Source of the DNA: Pasteurella dagmatis
GTDB taxonomy: Bacteria > Pseudomonadota > Gammaproteobacteria > Enterobacterales > Pasteurellaceae
Assembly: GCF_900186835.1 (NCBI RefSeq)
Contig: NZ_LT906448.1
Coordinates: forward strand, 2,084,001-2,148,000
DNA length: 64,000 nt
Reading direction: 5' to 3'
Notes under the pieces: model-generated
The model's input: only the letters and a program-made list of their open reading frames with translations
Database searches by the model: none
What the model was told of the DNA's origin: nothing
Made by a program: the position numbers and the translations under genes
In this document: piece after piece, positions 1-8,768 of the stretch
Position numbering within the stretch: position 1 is the stretch's first letter
Layout: every line of letters starts with the position of its first letter

Positions 1-128
1 AACTGTTTGTTGGCGACAGGCATTTTTTGTAGAAGTTGTTTTGCAGATAATGTTTGTTCTGCAAAGACTGAAACTGAAAGTCCTAGTGTGACAAAAAGTG
101 CGGTCAATTTTTGAAAAGTTTTTAACAT
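1..128 (-). CDS. rseB: RseB/MucB, sigma-E regulatory protein (5' part only)
   Basis: Partial gene: only the first 42 codons lie in the window, and the rest continues past base 1. The product starts MLKTFQKLTALFVTLGLSVS and ends its signal peptide at VFA-EQ, so it is exported. RseB is the periplasmic protein that binds the RseA periplasmic domain and shields it from DegS cleavage. The identification rests mostly on position, directly after rpoE and rseA on the same strand, since little of the mature protein is visible. An uptake signal core (AAGTGCGGT, reverse strand ACCGCACTT) lies inside the signal-peptide codons and encodes LTALF. The gap to rseA is about 60 bases, so it is probably co-transcribed. 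Confidence 0.8.
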   Translation of the reverse strand, partial: MLKTFQKLTALFVTLGLSVSVFAEQTLSAKQLLQKMPVANKQ

Positions 129-188
129 AATTCGCTACCATAAAACAAATTCACCACCAATAAGGTGGTGAATTTAAATTCGAGAACG

Positions 189-782
189 TTATTTTTGCGA
201 GCTTTGCTGTGGATTCAAAATCATTGAATCAGAATAAAGCCTACGCTGTACTTCATAGTTTTGTAACATCGCACCAATGCGTTTATTTTTTTGCTCGAGT
301 TGCTCTGGCGTAATCACATCTTTCACTGGCGCATTGTAGCTGACTTCTTGCACTAAGTTATTAAATGGCAAAGTCTGCAGCACTGGTGTATCTACATTGG
401 TAGGTACATCGTTTTTTGCTGTCATCAAGGATTGTGTTCCAAGTACTGCAACTAAACACACACTCGCGGCCACTGCAACCTGTGCCAATGGGGCAAAGAG
501 CGATTTGAATTTTTGCATAAATGGCAGTTTTTCAACCTCTTCTGGTGATGGTTGCGATACCACAGGGCTTGCCACTTTGATTTCTTCTGCTTCAATGAGT
601 TTTTCCATTTTAGCAGTGAAGTCAGCACCTAATAGCACTTCAGTTTCTTGACGCATCACAGCCCGAATTGTGTGAAAACTTGCCCAAGATTGTTGTAATT
701 CTGCATCTTGGCATAATTTTTCTGTCAATTCAGCACTGACTTGTTCACCATCAATGTAGGCTGAAAGTAACTCTTTTTGCAT
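189..782 (-). CDS. rseA: RseA, anti-sigma-E factor
   Basis: Inner-membrane anti-sigma factor, 197 aa, that holds sigma-E inactive until DegS and RseP cleave it. The N-terminal domain (MQKELLSAYIDGE, then SWASFHTIRAVMRQE) matches the sigma-binding RseA_N domain. A membrane segment follows near residues 100-120 (VAVAASVCLVAVLGTQSL), then a periplasmic tail containing RRLYSDSMILN. A TTG four codons upstream also opens the frame, but the Shine-Dalgarno GGAG lies across that codon and is 6 bases from the ATG at 782. The product from that ATG also starts like known RseA proteins (MQKEQLS...), so 782 is chosen. It lies between rpoE and rseB. Confidence 0.92.
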   Translation of the reverse strand: MQKELLSAYIDGEQVSAELTEKLCQDAELQQSWASFHTIRAVMRQETEVLLGADFTAKMEKLIEAEEIKVASPVVSQPSPEEVEKLPFMQKFKSLFAPLAQVAVAASVCLVAVLGTQSLMTAKNDVPTNVDTPVLQTLPFNNLVQEVSYNAPVKDVITPEQLEQKNKRIGAMLQNYEVQRRLYSDSMILNPQQSSQK

Positions 783-832
783 TGGGAACTCCAACTTTCG
801 TTTGGTTTTTTATTGATTAATATGAATTATGT

Positions 833-1408
833 TTAACGTTGCAACATCGGTTGCACTTTGCTCTCGATAATTTCGCGAGCGCGGAAAATTCGAGAGCGAA
901 CCGTACCGACTGGACAATCCATAATTTCAGCAATTTCTTCATAGCTTAATCCTTCGATTTCTCGTAAAGTAATTGCTGTTCTTAAGTCTTCTTGTAAGCC
1001 GTTGATGGTATCAAACACAATTTTCTTTAATTCGCTGGATAACATTTCATTTTCGGGGGTATCCACATCCCGTAAATTACTGCCCATTTCATAGCTTTCA
1101 GCATCTTCTGCCAAAATATCTTCAGTTGGAGGGCGACGCCCTTGGGCAGTTAAATAATTTTTTGCCGTATTAACGGCGATTCGGTATAGCCAAGTGTAGA
1201 AAGCACTGTCACCACGAAAAGAATCAATAGAGCGATATGCTTTTATAAATGATTCTTGTACAACATCAGGGATATCGTTTTGCGACACATAACGAGTCAG
1301 CAAACCAGCCACTTTATTTTGATAACGAGAAACCAATAAATTAAAGGCTTTTTTATCTCCTTGCTGTACTCTTTCTACCAAAGCCTGATCTGTTAGCTGT
1401 TCAGCCAT
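833..1408 (-). CDS. rpoE: RNA polymerase sigma-E factor
   Basis: ECF sigma factor of 191 aa, the usual length for RpoE, which directs the envelope-stress regulon. Region 2 is seen as DIPDVVQESFIKAYRSIDSF (about residues 45-65). Region 4 includes LRTAITLREIEGLSYEEIAE and a helix-turn-helix ending CPVGTVRSRIFRARE near residues 140-178. It is the first gene of rpoE-rseA-rseB, and the order with its own inhibitors confirms the assignment. A sigma-E-type promoter 64-91 bases upstream suggests positive autoregulation, listed separately. Confidence 0.97.
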   Translation of the reverse strand: MAEQLTDQALVERVQQGDKKAFNLLVSRYQNKVAGLLTRYVSQNDIPDVVQESFIKAYRSIDSFRGDSAFYTWLYRIAVNTAKNYLTAQGRRPPTEDILAEDAESYEMGSNLRDVDTPENEMLSSELKKIVFDTINGLQEDLRTAITLREIEGLSYEEIAEIMDCPVGTVRSRIFRAREIIESKVQPMLQR

Positions 1409-1471
1409 ATAACCTCTTATATCACCTCTAACAAGCTCTAATATGCAAAGACAGCAAGCTCTTGTAAACGG

Positions 1472-1499
1472 TTAGACGGTGTAGAATAAAAAAAGTTCA
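1472..1499 (-). promoter_or_regulatory. sigma-E-type promoter of rpoE
   Basis: Reading the reverse strand, TGAACTT (1499-1493) is followed by a 16-base spacer and TCTAA (1476-1472). This fits the sigma-E consensus (GGAACTT, about 16 bases, TCnAA) with a mismatch in the first base of the -35. The predicted start is near 1465, giving a leader of roughly 57 bases before rpoE. RpoE autoregulation through such a promoter is well established in enterobacteria; its use here is inferred from sequence only. Confidence 0.75.
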
Positions 1500-1527
1500 A
1501 TCTTTTTGCGAAGACAAAATATTGTGA

Positions 1528-1782
1528 TTAATCAGCTAATTTCAAGGTCGCTTGAATGTAATTGATCATTTGTTGCAGCTCAGGATCTGAGGCTTGCCCA
1601 CGATTGAAAAACCAAGAAAATAATTGTAAGTCAGTGCAAGCTAATAAACGAATAAAGACATCTTTCTGTGCATCAGGTAATTGGTCAAAATGCTGTTGAT
1701 AAAAGGGCATTATCACTTTATCAAGTTCTAACATTCCACGGCGACAATCCCATTCGATCCGTAATTTATTATATTTTGTCAT
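1528..1782 (-). CDS. sdhE: SdhE, FAD assembly factor for succinate dehydrogenase/fumarate reductase
   Basis: Small cytoplasmic protein (84 aa, the usual family length) that assists covalent flavinylation of SdhA/FrdA. The family signature RGxxE is present as RRGMLELD (about residues 14-21), followed by the typical LPDAQKDVFIRLLACTDLQLFSWF. It is a single gene, with rpoE downstream on the same strand and a BCCT transporter diverging upstream. In a facultative anaerobe the main client is likely FrdA. Confidence 0.93.
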   Translation of the reverse strand: MTKYNKLRIEWDCRRGMLELDKVIMPFYQQHFDQLPDAQKDVFIRLLACTDLQLFSWFFNRGQASDPELQQMINYIQATLKLAD

Positions 1783-2057
1783 TTTATGTCCTTGGAAAAC
1801 GTAAACGTGCTAAATATAGCAAGGAAAGTGTAGGAAATAAACTCTCTCACTTATTTTGTATCATATAGTTTATCTTGTACATTTTTGCAGATTGTAGAAT
1901 TTTCTGATATATTACCTGCGTATTCTACGAAGTTAGTCTCAAATTCCCGCGTATTTAAAACTAATTAATGTTTAGTTTTTTCCTTGTAAAACTGTTATAT
2001 GACAGTCATTTTTATTGATAATACGTTATTACAAAATACACTCACTAAGGAGGCGTT

Positions 2058-4064
2058 TTGTCGTTTTTAAAGCAATTACGTGCTAATAGCACGCTAAAAG
2101 CACCAATTTTTTTACCAAGTCTGTTTTTAATTACTTTTATTACGCTTTACTGCATATTTTTCCCTCAATATGCACAAACCACGTTGAATTTTGCTAAACA
2201 GCAAATCTTCACTCACTTTAGTTGGTTCTATGTTTTAGCTGCGTCTATTTTCATTTTATTTTTAGTGTTACTTTGTTCGAGCCGTTTAGGTGATGTGCGT
2301 TTAGGTGCAGATAATGAAGAGCCGGAGTATCCATTCCTCTCTTGGGTAGCGATGTTATTCGCGGCAGGAATGGGTATTGGTTTAATGTATTTTGGTGTAG
2401 CAGAGCCAATGTTGCATTATGTCAGCCCACTTTCGCAAGGCTTAACAAATACTGAAAAAGCTAAAGAAGCGATGCTGATGACGTTTTATCATTGGGGCAT
2501 TCACGCTTGGGCAATTTATGCGGTGATTGGTTTAACGTTGGCGTATTTTGGTTTTCGTTATAAGCTGCCGCTGACAATCAGGTCGGGATTTTATCCGTTA
2601 CTTAAGCATCATATTTCGGGTTTTTGGGGACACGTGATTGACGTTTGCGCATTATGTAGCACGATTTTTGGTATTACAACTACATTAGGTTATGGCGCAA
2701 TGCAATTAGATGCGGGTTTAAATAGCCTTGGCTGGATTGATTCTCGCAGTTTTTCTACCTTATCAATTTTAATTATTGTGGTGATGTGTTTAGCTACCAT
2801 TTCTGCGATTACAGGTGTGGCGAAAGGCGTACGCCGTTTAAGTGAAATTAATTTATTTTTAGCTTTATCTCTGCTGATTTTTGTGATGGTTATGGGCCCA
2901 ACGTTGCTATTGTTGACTAGCTTTACTGAAAATCTTGGCTATTACTTAAGTAAGTTAGTGTCGCTGAGTTTCCGTACCTTTGCTTATGAGCCTCAAAATC
3001 AAGGCTGGTTCAGTGGTTGGACGGTACTTTATTGGGCTTGGTGGGTGTCTTGGGCACCGTTTGTCGGCTTATTCATCGCTAAAATTTCCAAAGGTCGTAC
3101 AATTCGTGAATTTATTTTAGGCGTGTTATTTATTCCATCTTTATTCAATGCGTTATGGATGACAGTTTTCGGCAATTCTGCTATTTGGTTAGACGGTGAA
3201 ACTGCAGGAAATTTGACCGCACTTTCTGTTAACACGGAAGCCTTATTGTTTGGCTTTTTTGAACAGTTGCCATTAGGTAACGTCGCCTCTTTTATTGCGA
3301 TTGTGATTATTGCATTGTTCTTTGTAACATCTGCGGATTCTGGCATTTACGTGATTAATAGCATTGCCTCGCAAGGGGAAGAAAAAAGCGTGAAATGGCA
3401 AAGTGTATTTTGGGCGGTGTTATTGGCTGTTCTTGCGATTTCCTTATTGCGTTCTGATGGCTTATCAGCGTTACAAACTATGACATTAGTTATCGCTTTA
3501 CCGTTTACATTGATTATGTTGTTGCTGTGCTTTGGATTATGGAAAGGTTTAATGGTGGATAACCAATATTTCAGTAAAACATTCTCTCAAGGCAGTGGTA
3601 ATTGGAGTGGTAAACATTGGAAAAGTCGATTGGAGAAAATTCTTTCTCAGTCAAAACGTGCCGATGTGCGTGGTTTTCTTGATGATATTGCTCAGCCTGC
3701 ATTTAATGAATTAGTCATCGAATTTGAAAAATACGGTTTAACGGCGAAAGTGGAAATGATTGCGGGCAAAAATCCGAAAGTGGAATTTATTGTGATGAAA
3801 GAAAATCTTCGCAATTTCCTGTATGGTATTGAATGTAAATCAAGAGAACTATCAGCTTTGGTGGTGGAAGATGATTCAATGCCAAATATTGATTCCGAGC
3901 GCATTTATGAGCCAATCACGTATTTTATTGATGGGCGTGAGGGCTACGATGTGCAATATATGACCAAAGATGAATTGATTGCTGATGTGCTAAAACAATA
4001 TGAACGTTACATTAATTTGGCAATGGATAATACCAATGCTTTGATGACTTTCGATGTAGCGTAA
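2058..4064 (+). CDS. betT: BCCT-family choline/betaine transporter (BetT-like)
   Basis: Inner-membrane secondary transporter of 668 aa with about 12 membrane helices and a cytosolic C-terminal tail of about 150 residues (after roughly residue 510), as in long BetT proteins. The family core, with its run of tryptophans, is GWTVLYWAWWVSWAPFVG near residue 320, followed by KISKGRTIREF. The start is TTG at 2058, directly after the strong Shine-Dalgarno AAGGAGG at 2047-2053; no nearby ATG fits. No betAB or betI genes are adjacent, so whether the substrate is oxidised to betaine or simply accumulated cannot be told. It ends in a hairpin terminator. Confidence 0.88.
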   Translation: MSFLKQLRANSTLKAPIFLPSLFLITFITLYCIFFPQYAQTTLNFAKQQIFTHFSWFYVLAASIFILFLVLLCSSRLGDVRLGADNEEPEYPFLSWVAMLFAAGMGIGLMYFGVAEPMLHYVSPLSQGLTNTEKAKEAMLMTFYHWGIHAWAIYAVIGLTLAYFGFRYKLPLTIRSGFYPLLKHHISGFWGHVIDVCALCSTIFGITTTLGYGAMQLDAGLNSLGWIDSRSFSTLSILIIVVMCLATISAITGVAKGVRRLSEINLFLALSLLIFVMVMGPTLLLLTSFTENLGYYLSKLVSLSFRTFAYEPQNQGWFSGWTVLYWAWWVSWAPFVGLFIAKISKGRTIREFILGVLFIPSLFNALWMTVFGNSAIWLDGETAGNLTALSVNTEALLFGFFEQLPLGNVASFIAIVIIALFFVTSADSGIYVINSIASQGEEKSVKWQSVFWAVLLAVLAISLLRSDGLSALQTMTLVIALPFTLIMLLLCFGLWKGLMVDNQYFSKTFSQGSGNWSGKHWKSRLEKILSQSKRADVRGFLDDIAQPAFNELVIEFEKYGLTAKVEMIAGKNPKVEFIVMKENLRNFLYGIECKSRELSALVVEDDSMPNIDSERIYEPITYFIDGREGYDVQYMTKDELIADVLKQYERYINLAMDNTNALMTFDVA

Positions 4065-4080
4065 TCATAGTCAAAACATT

Positions 4081-4112
4081 AAAAATGGGACACTTTGTCG
4101 TGTTCCATTTTT
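4081..4112 (+). terminator. rho-independent terminator of betT
   Basis: Inverted repeat AAAAATGGGACAC / GTGTTCCATTTTT with a 6-base loop and a T run, 17 bases after the betT stop codon. One G-T pair lies in the stem. Confidence 0.8.
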
Positions 4113-4206
4113 TATTATATCGATTAAAAATGTTTAAAAATCAAACCGCACTTTATTGTATAAGTAATTATATTCCGCTTATTTTTATAGCATAAACATA
4201 CCATTT

Positions 4207-4269
4207 TACCTCTTTAAAGGTAGTTTCGTTGATCCTACTCAACATTCACTTCTTTTTCTTCTGTATAAT
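4207..4269 (+). promoter_or_regulatory. NarP and FNR sites with -10 box of the tor operon
   Basis: Three elements are seen in order. TACCTCT-TT-AAAGGTA (4207-4222) is a 7-2-7 inverted repeat matching the NarL/NarP heptamer consensus at 13 of 14 positions. TTGATcctaCTCAA (4229-4242) matches the FNR box TTGATnnnnATCAA at 9 of 10. TATAAT lies at 4264-4269. With a start near 4276-4277 the FNR site is centred at about -41.5, the class II activator position, and the NarP site at about -62. This predicts anaerobic induction modulated by nitrate/nitrite; a narP gene lies at 24657-25286. Confidence 0.78.
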
Positions 4270-4301
4270 CTGCGCCTTCTATAATCAAGTGGAAACATTT
4301 A

Positions 4302-4457
4302 ATGAAACAACGAACAAATTCTCTTTTTAAAGAGATTGTTAAAACTTTTTTCTTCGCAGGCATTATTTTGCCTATTTTAATGATGGGAAGCATAGGCGCT
4401 TATGGATTGATTGTTTGGTTATTGCAAATATTCGCCATTGGCTTAGCTAGCGCATAA
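4302..4457 (+). CDS. torE: TorE/NapE-family small membrane protein
   Basis: A 51-codon gene starting MKQRTNSLFKEIVKTFFFAG and ending IFAIGLASA, with one hydrophobic helix covering about residues 16-48. Size, the N-terminal KEIVKTFFF and position in front of a pentahaem cytochrome match the TorE/NapE family of single-helix proteins that open tor and nap operons. Its function is not settled; a role in assembling or stabilising the membrane cytochrome is assumed. It is first in the operon, about 25 bases after the predicted transcription start, with torY beginning 10 bases after its stop. Translation of torY may be coupled to it. Confidence 0.85.
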   Translation: MKQRTNSLFKEIVKTFFFAGIILPILMMGSIGAYGLIVWLLQIFAIGLASA

Positions 4458-4467
4458 CGGAGTGGAT

Positions 4468-5646
4468 ATGAAACTTTTTACTTCAATTAAACGATTTTTT
4501 ACTCAACCTTCCGCCAAAATTGGTTTAGGGGTTTTAGTAACTATCGGCTTTATTGCGGGGGCAATTAGCTGGGAGAAATTTAATGATGTAATGGATCACA
4601 CTAGCACAGAAGAATTTTGTATTAGTTGCCATTCCATGCAACAACCTTTAGAAGAATTAAAACAAACTGCGCACTGGTCTAATCGTACTGGTGTTACTGC
4701 AACTTGTTCAAGTTGCCATTTACCGCACGATAAAACAGAAAAATATGCACGCAAAGTGCAGGCTATTCGTGAAGTGTTTGCCGAGTTTAGCGGCAAATAT
4801 GACGAAGAAGGGTCGTTTGAGAAACATCGTCAAGAAATGGCAGAAAGAGAGTGGGCTCGCTTTGAGGCTAACGGCTCTAAAGAATGTAAAACCTGCCACA
4901 GTTATGATCGTATGAACTTTGACAAAATGTCAGAGGCAGCGAAAAAAGCTATGATCCCAGCGGCTAAAAAAGATCAAAGTTGTATGGACTGCCATAAAGG
5001 CGTGGCACATCACTTACCAAAAATGGAAGTGGCAGAAGGCAGCGCATCTAAATTTGATAATTTGGTGAGCAAAGCACCGCAAGCGGACAAAACTTATTAC
5101 AGCAAAGCCAATGTGAACTTGTTCAAAGATGAAGCAATGAAAGAGCAAATTGGCCAGCTTGAAACTGCAGTGCCCGTGCGTTTTGTGAAAGCGGGGCAAA
5201 GTGCTGATTTGGTGGAAATGACAATGTGGCGTAAAGACAAAGGCTTTGGACGCATTTGGTATCATCAATTTGGTAAAAACATTACTGATGCCGTGTTAAG
5301 CAAAGAATTTATGCAAAATGCACCGCACTTTGATGTGTTGGATAAGAAAGAAGATCCTCTAACAGGTTTAACTTGGCAACAAGTGAAAATGCAAGTGTGG
5401 ATTCCAAAATCACAATTAATTGAAGACGTTAAACCGGTGTGGGCTGCAGCAGAAAGTGTGTACAAAACTCAATGTAGTACCTGTCATAAACAACCTGATG
5501 TAGCGCATTTTGATTCAAATACGTGGATCGGTTTATTCAACGGAATGGTGGGATTCACCAACATTGATAAACAAACTAGCAAAGAAGTATTGCGTTATTT
5601 ACAACTACATTCATCTGATTTCGAAGCACATTCTGAGAGCCAGTAG
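4468..5646 (+). CDS. torY: Pentahaem c-type cytochrome TorY (NapC/NirT family)
   Basis: Membrane-anchored quinol oxidase (392 aa) that passes electrons from menaquinol to the periplasmic reductase. One N-terminal helix (about residues 17-35) is followed by four haem-binding CxxCH motifs in the NapC domain (CISCH, CSSCH, CKTCH, CMDCH). A fifth, CSTCH, lies in the C-terminal domain, which separates TorC/TorY from tetrahaem NapC. The frame also has a GTG at 4462, but the GGAG at 4459-4462 is correctly spaced for the ATG at 4468, so that start is used. It lies between torE and torZ. Maturation needs the cytochrome c machinery, not seen here. Confidence 0.95.
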   Translation: MKLFTSIKRFFTQPSAKIGLGVLVTIGFIAGAISWEKFNDVMDHTSTEEFCISCHSMQQPLEELKQTAHWSNRTGVTATCSSCHLPHDKTEKYARKVQAIREVFAEFSGKYDEEGSFEKHRQEMAEREWARFEANGSKECKTCHSYDRMNFDKMSEAAKKAMIPAAKKDQSCMDCHKGVAHHLPKMEVAEGSASKFDNLVSKAPQADKTYYSKANVNLFKDEAMKEQIGQLETAVPVRFVKAGQSADLVEMTMWRKDKGFGRIWYHQFGKNITDAVLSKEFMQNAPHFDVLDKKEDPLTGLTWQQVKMQVWIPKSQLIEDVKPVWAAAESVYKTQCSTCHKQPDVAHFDSNTWIGLFNGMVGFTNIDKQTSKEVLRYLQLHSSDFEAHSESQ

Positions 5647-5656
5647 GAGATAAAAA

Positions 5657-8128
5657 ATGAAACAATCACGTCGTCAATTTTTGAAAAATATGTCAGCGAT
5701 GGCTGCCACATTTGCGATGCCTAATTTCCTTGTTTCTCAGAACGCATTTGCGCAGTCTGCTGAGAATTTAACAGAATGGAAAATTACAGGTTCACACTGG
5801 GGTGCAATTCGTGCCAAAGTGCAAAATGGTAAAGTCGTTGATGTAAAACCTTTTGAATATGACCAATACCCAACAGAAATGATCAACGGGATCAAAGGGT
5901 TAATTTATAGTGATGCTCGTATTCGTTACCCAATGGTGCGTTTAGACTGGTTGAAAAATCGCCATAACAGCAATACTGCACAACGTGGTGATAATCGTTT
6001 CGTGCGTGTGACTTGGGACGAAGCGTTGGATCTTTTCTATGAAGAATTAGAACGTATCCAAAAAGATTACGGTCCTTGGGCATTGCATACTGGTAACGTC
6101 GGCTGGCGTGCTACTGGGCAATTCCATAGTTGCGGTAACCATATGATCCGCGCAGTGGGGATGCACGGTAATAGTGTGAGTACCAGTGGAGACTATTCAA
6201 CAGGTGCAGGACAAGTGATTCTACCTTATGTATTAGGTTCAACAGAGGTTTATTCACAAGGTACTTCTTGGGAAGTGATCTTAAAAGAAAGTGAAAACAT
6301 CATTTTCTGGGCAAGTGATCCCGTGAAAAACTTACAAGTGGGCTGGAACTGTGAAACTCACGAAGCTTATAAATATTTAGAGCAATTAAAAGCGAAAGTG
6401 GCAGCGAAAGGTGTGAATGTGATATGCGTTGACCCTGTGAAAAGCAAAACCCAAAACTATTTAGGCTGCGATTTCCAATACATCAACCCACAAACTGACG
6501 TGGCGTTTATGTTAGCGTTGGCTCACACTTTATATATTGAGAATTTATACGATAAAAAATTCATTGATATGTACACCGTTGGTTTTGAAAAATTCCTACC
6601 GTATTTATTAGGTGAAACCGAAGATAAAGTGGTAAAAGACGCAGAATGGGCAGCCAAAATTTGTGGCATCAGTGCAGATAGAATTCGTCAATTTGCGAGA
6701 ATGTTAGCAGGTAAACGCACACAATTAATTTTTGGTTGGGCAATTCAACGTCAACAACACGGTGAACAGCCCTATTGGATGGGTGCAGTGCTTGCAGCAA
6801 TGCTGGGTCAAATTGGTTTAGCGGGTGGTGGAATCAGCTATGCTCACCATTATAGCTCGATCGGTATTCCAAGTTCAGGTGCAGCAATGCCGGGTTCTTT
6901 CCCACTGAACTTAGACGAAGGTCAGAAACCAAAATACGATAATTCAAACTACAATGGTTATAGTGCGGTCATTCCTTGTGCAAGAATCACAGACTCGTTA
7001 TTACAACCGGGTGAGACAATTAATCATAACGGACAAAAAGTTATTTACGCACCGTATAAAATGGCGATTTTTACTGGTTGTAACCAATGGCACCGTCATT
7101 CTGAACGTAACAAGATGAAACAGGCTTTCCAACGTTTAGAAACCATCGTATCGATCAATTATAGCTGGACTGCAACTTGCCGTTTCTCGGATATCGTGTT
7201 GCCGGCTTGTACCCCATTTGAGCGTAATGATATCGACGCTTATGGTTCATACAGTAACCGCGGGGTGATTGCAATGCAAAAATTAGTGGATCCATTGTAT
7301 GACTCTCGTTCTGACTTTGAGATTTTCAAAGATCTTTGCCGTCGTTTTGGTAAAGAAAAAGAATATTGCCGCAATATGGACGAAATGGAATGGGTAACTC
7401 AGCTATATGAAGATTGCCGTAAAGAAAACCAAGGCAAATTTGAAATGCCACCGTTTGCGGAGTTCTGGAAAAAAGGCTATGTGTTATTCCCAGAGGGCGA
7501 GCCTTGGGTACGCCACGCTGATTTCCGTGAAGATCCTGAATTACACGCATTAGGTACACCATCAGGCTTTATTGAAATTTTCAGTAACAAAATTGCGAGC
7601 TATGGCTATGAAGACTGTAAAGGTCACCCAATGTGGTTTGAAAAAGCAGAGCGTTCACACGGCGGACCAAAATCGGAACAATATCCATTTTGGTTGCAAT
7701 CAGTTCACCCAGATAAACGCTTACACTCTCAGTTATGTGAATCTAAAGAATTACGTGATACCTATGCTATTCAAGATCGCGAACCGTTGTTTATCAACCC
7801 TGAAGATGCAAAACGCTTAGGCATTGCGCACGGCGATTTAGTACGAGTGTACAACGATCGTGGTCAAGCCATTGTTGGGGCGCACGTATCCGATAACTTC
7901 CCACAAGGTGTTGTTCGCTTACAAGAAGGGGCGTGGTATTCACCATTAGATGAGAAAGTGGGTTCAATTGATACCTATGGTGACCCGAACACAATGACTT
8001 TAGACATTGGTAGCTCAAGTTTGGCACAAGCAGTTTCTGCGAATACTTGTTTAGTGAATATTGAGAAATTTGTTGGTGAAGCTCCCGCAGTCAATGGTTT
8101 CAAAGGCCCACAAGAGATCACATTATGA
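5657..8128 (+). CDS. torZ: Periplasmic molybdenum S-/N-oxide reductase TorZ/MtsZ
   Basis: DMSO-reductase-family enzyme with bis-MGD molybdenum (823 aa). It starts with a twin-arginine signal (QSRRQFLKN, cleavage near AFA-QSA). The motif [10 protein letters not shown] has Ser181 where the molybdenum-ligating serine of this family lies. Substrates in the family are TMAO, biotin sulfoxide and methionine sulfoxide. The Haemophilus influenzae homologue (called TorZ or MtsZ) has been reported to favour S-oxides such as methionine sulfoxide, so repair or respiration of that compound is likely; this is inference by homology. It lies 10 bases after torY and overlaps torD by four bases (ATGA). The cofactor is finished by MobA, encoded at 10947-11534. 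Confidence 0.95.
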   Translation: MKQSRRQFLKNMSAMAATFAMPNFLVSQNAFAQSAENLTEWKITGSHWGAIRAKVQNGKVVDVKPFEYDQYPTEMINGIKGLIYSDARIRYPMVRLDWLKNRHNSNTAQRGDNRFVRVTWDEALDLFYEELERIQKDYGPWALHTGNVGWRATGQFHSCGNHMIRAVGMHGNSVSTSGDYSTGAGQVILPYVLGSTEVYSQGTSWEVILKESENIIFWASDPVKNLQVGWNCETHEAYKYLEQLKAKVAAKGVNVICVDPVKSKTQNYLGCDFQYINPQTDVAFMLALAHTLYIENLYDKKFIDMYTVGFEKFLPYLLGETEDKVVKDAEWAAKICGISADRIRQFARMLAGKRTQLIFGWAIQRQQHGEQPYWMGAVLAAMLGQIGLAGGGISYAHHYSSIGIPSSGAAMPGSFPLNLDEGQKPKYDNSNYNGYSAVIPCARITDSLLQPGETINHNGQKVIYAPYKMAIFTGCNQWHRHSERNKMKQAFQRLETIVSINYSWTATCRFSDIVLPACTPFERNDIDAYGSYSNRGVIAMQKLVDPLYDSRSDFEIFKDLCRRFGKEKEYCRNMDEMEWVTQLYEDCRKENQGKFEMPPFAEFWKKGYVLFPEGEPWVRHADFREDPELHALGTPSGFIEIFSNKIASYGYEDCKGHPMWFEKAERSHGGPKSEQYPFWLQSVHPDKRLHSQLCESKELRDTYAIQDREPLFINPEDAKRLGIAHGDLVRVYNDRGQAIVGAHVSDNFPQGVVRLQEGAWYSPLDEKVGSIDTYGDPNTMTLDIGSSSLAQAVSANTCLVNIEKFVGEAPAVNGFKGPQEITL

Positions 8129-8721
8129 TGCAATTTGAGCGTGAAGAACGACAATTTGTGTATACCTGGCTAAGCAATCTGCTTGGCAAGGAGTTATCAG
8201 AGAGTCAGTTAGTGCAATATCAACAAGGGGCATTTGATGATTTCTTTGCTTTCTTGTCAGAACAAGGATTTCAAAGCCAAGTTGCAGTGATTCAACAGGA
8301 ATTACAGCGTTTAAAAACTCTTGATTTTGCTCATTTAGAGCTAGCAGCAGATTATACTCAATTATTTTTATTAGATGGCGCGGTGAGTGCTTTGCCTTAT
8401 GCTTCAGTCTATTTGCCAGAAGCTGATTTGGAAAGCCATTTTGCTTTCCTAGAAGCGTTATTAGTACGTTTTCAGCTTCAAATTAATCGAGATAAGCCAG
8501 AGCCAAGTGATCATTTATGTGTTTATTTGGAATTATTAGCTCAATTAGCAGAGGCAGAAGATTGGGCAACGTATCAGCATTTTATCCAAGATTATTTTTT
8601 ACCTTGGCTACTAATGTTTAATGATAAAGTACAAAGAGTAAAAATTTCGACCGCACTTTATCAACAAGTGATTGTGTTGTTGATTTTACTGTTGCAAGCA
8701 GAGATGAAATCCAGCTTATAA
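8125..8721 (+). CDS. torD: TorD-family chaperone for the molybdoenzyme
   Basis: All-helical cytoplasmic chaperone (198 aa) that binds the Tat signal and apoenzyme of its partner until the cofactor is loaded. Family features seen are [13 protein letters not shown] (about residues 72-84) followed by PYASVYLPE and a C-terminal helical region with DYFLPWL. The start overlaps the torZ stop (ATGATG), so translation is coupled; the first or the second ATG could be used. It is the last gene of torEYZD. An uptake signal lies in its 3' end near 8650. Confidence 0.9.
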   Translation: MMQFEREERQFVYTWLSNLLGKELSESQLVQYQQGAFDDFFAFLSEQGFQSQVAVIQQELQRLKTLDFAHLELAADYTQLFLLDGAVSALPYASVYLPEADLESHFAFLEALLVRFQLQINRDKPEPSDHLCVYLELLAQLAEAEDWATYQHFIQDYFLPWLLMFNDKVQRVKISTALYQQVIVLLILLLQAEMKSSL

Positions 8722-8726
8722 AATGT

Positions 8727-8752
8727 AAGGGCGAACCGCAATGTTCGCCCTT
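8727..8752. terminator. Bidirectional terminator between torD and fruK
   Basis: Perfect 10-bp stem AAGGGCGAAC / GTTCGCCCTT with a 6-base loop. It lies 5 bases after torD and 16 bases beyond the fruK stop on the opposite strand, with T runs in both directions. Confidence 0.88.
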
Positions 8753-8768
8753 ATTTTTATCTGATGAA

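Noticed and set aside
1992-2005. CTGT-tatatg-ACAG upstream of betT, at first sight a LexA box
   Set aside because: The spacer is 6 bases instead of the 8 needed for LexA; the true LexA site in this window is at recA. It may still be an operator for another regulator of betT.
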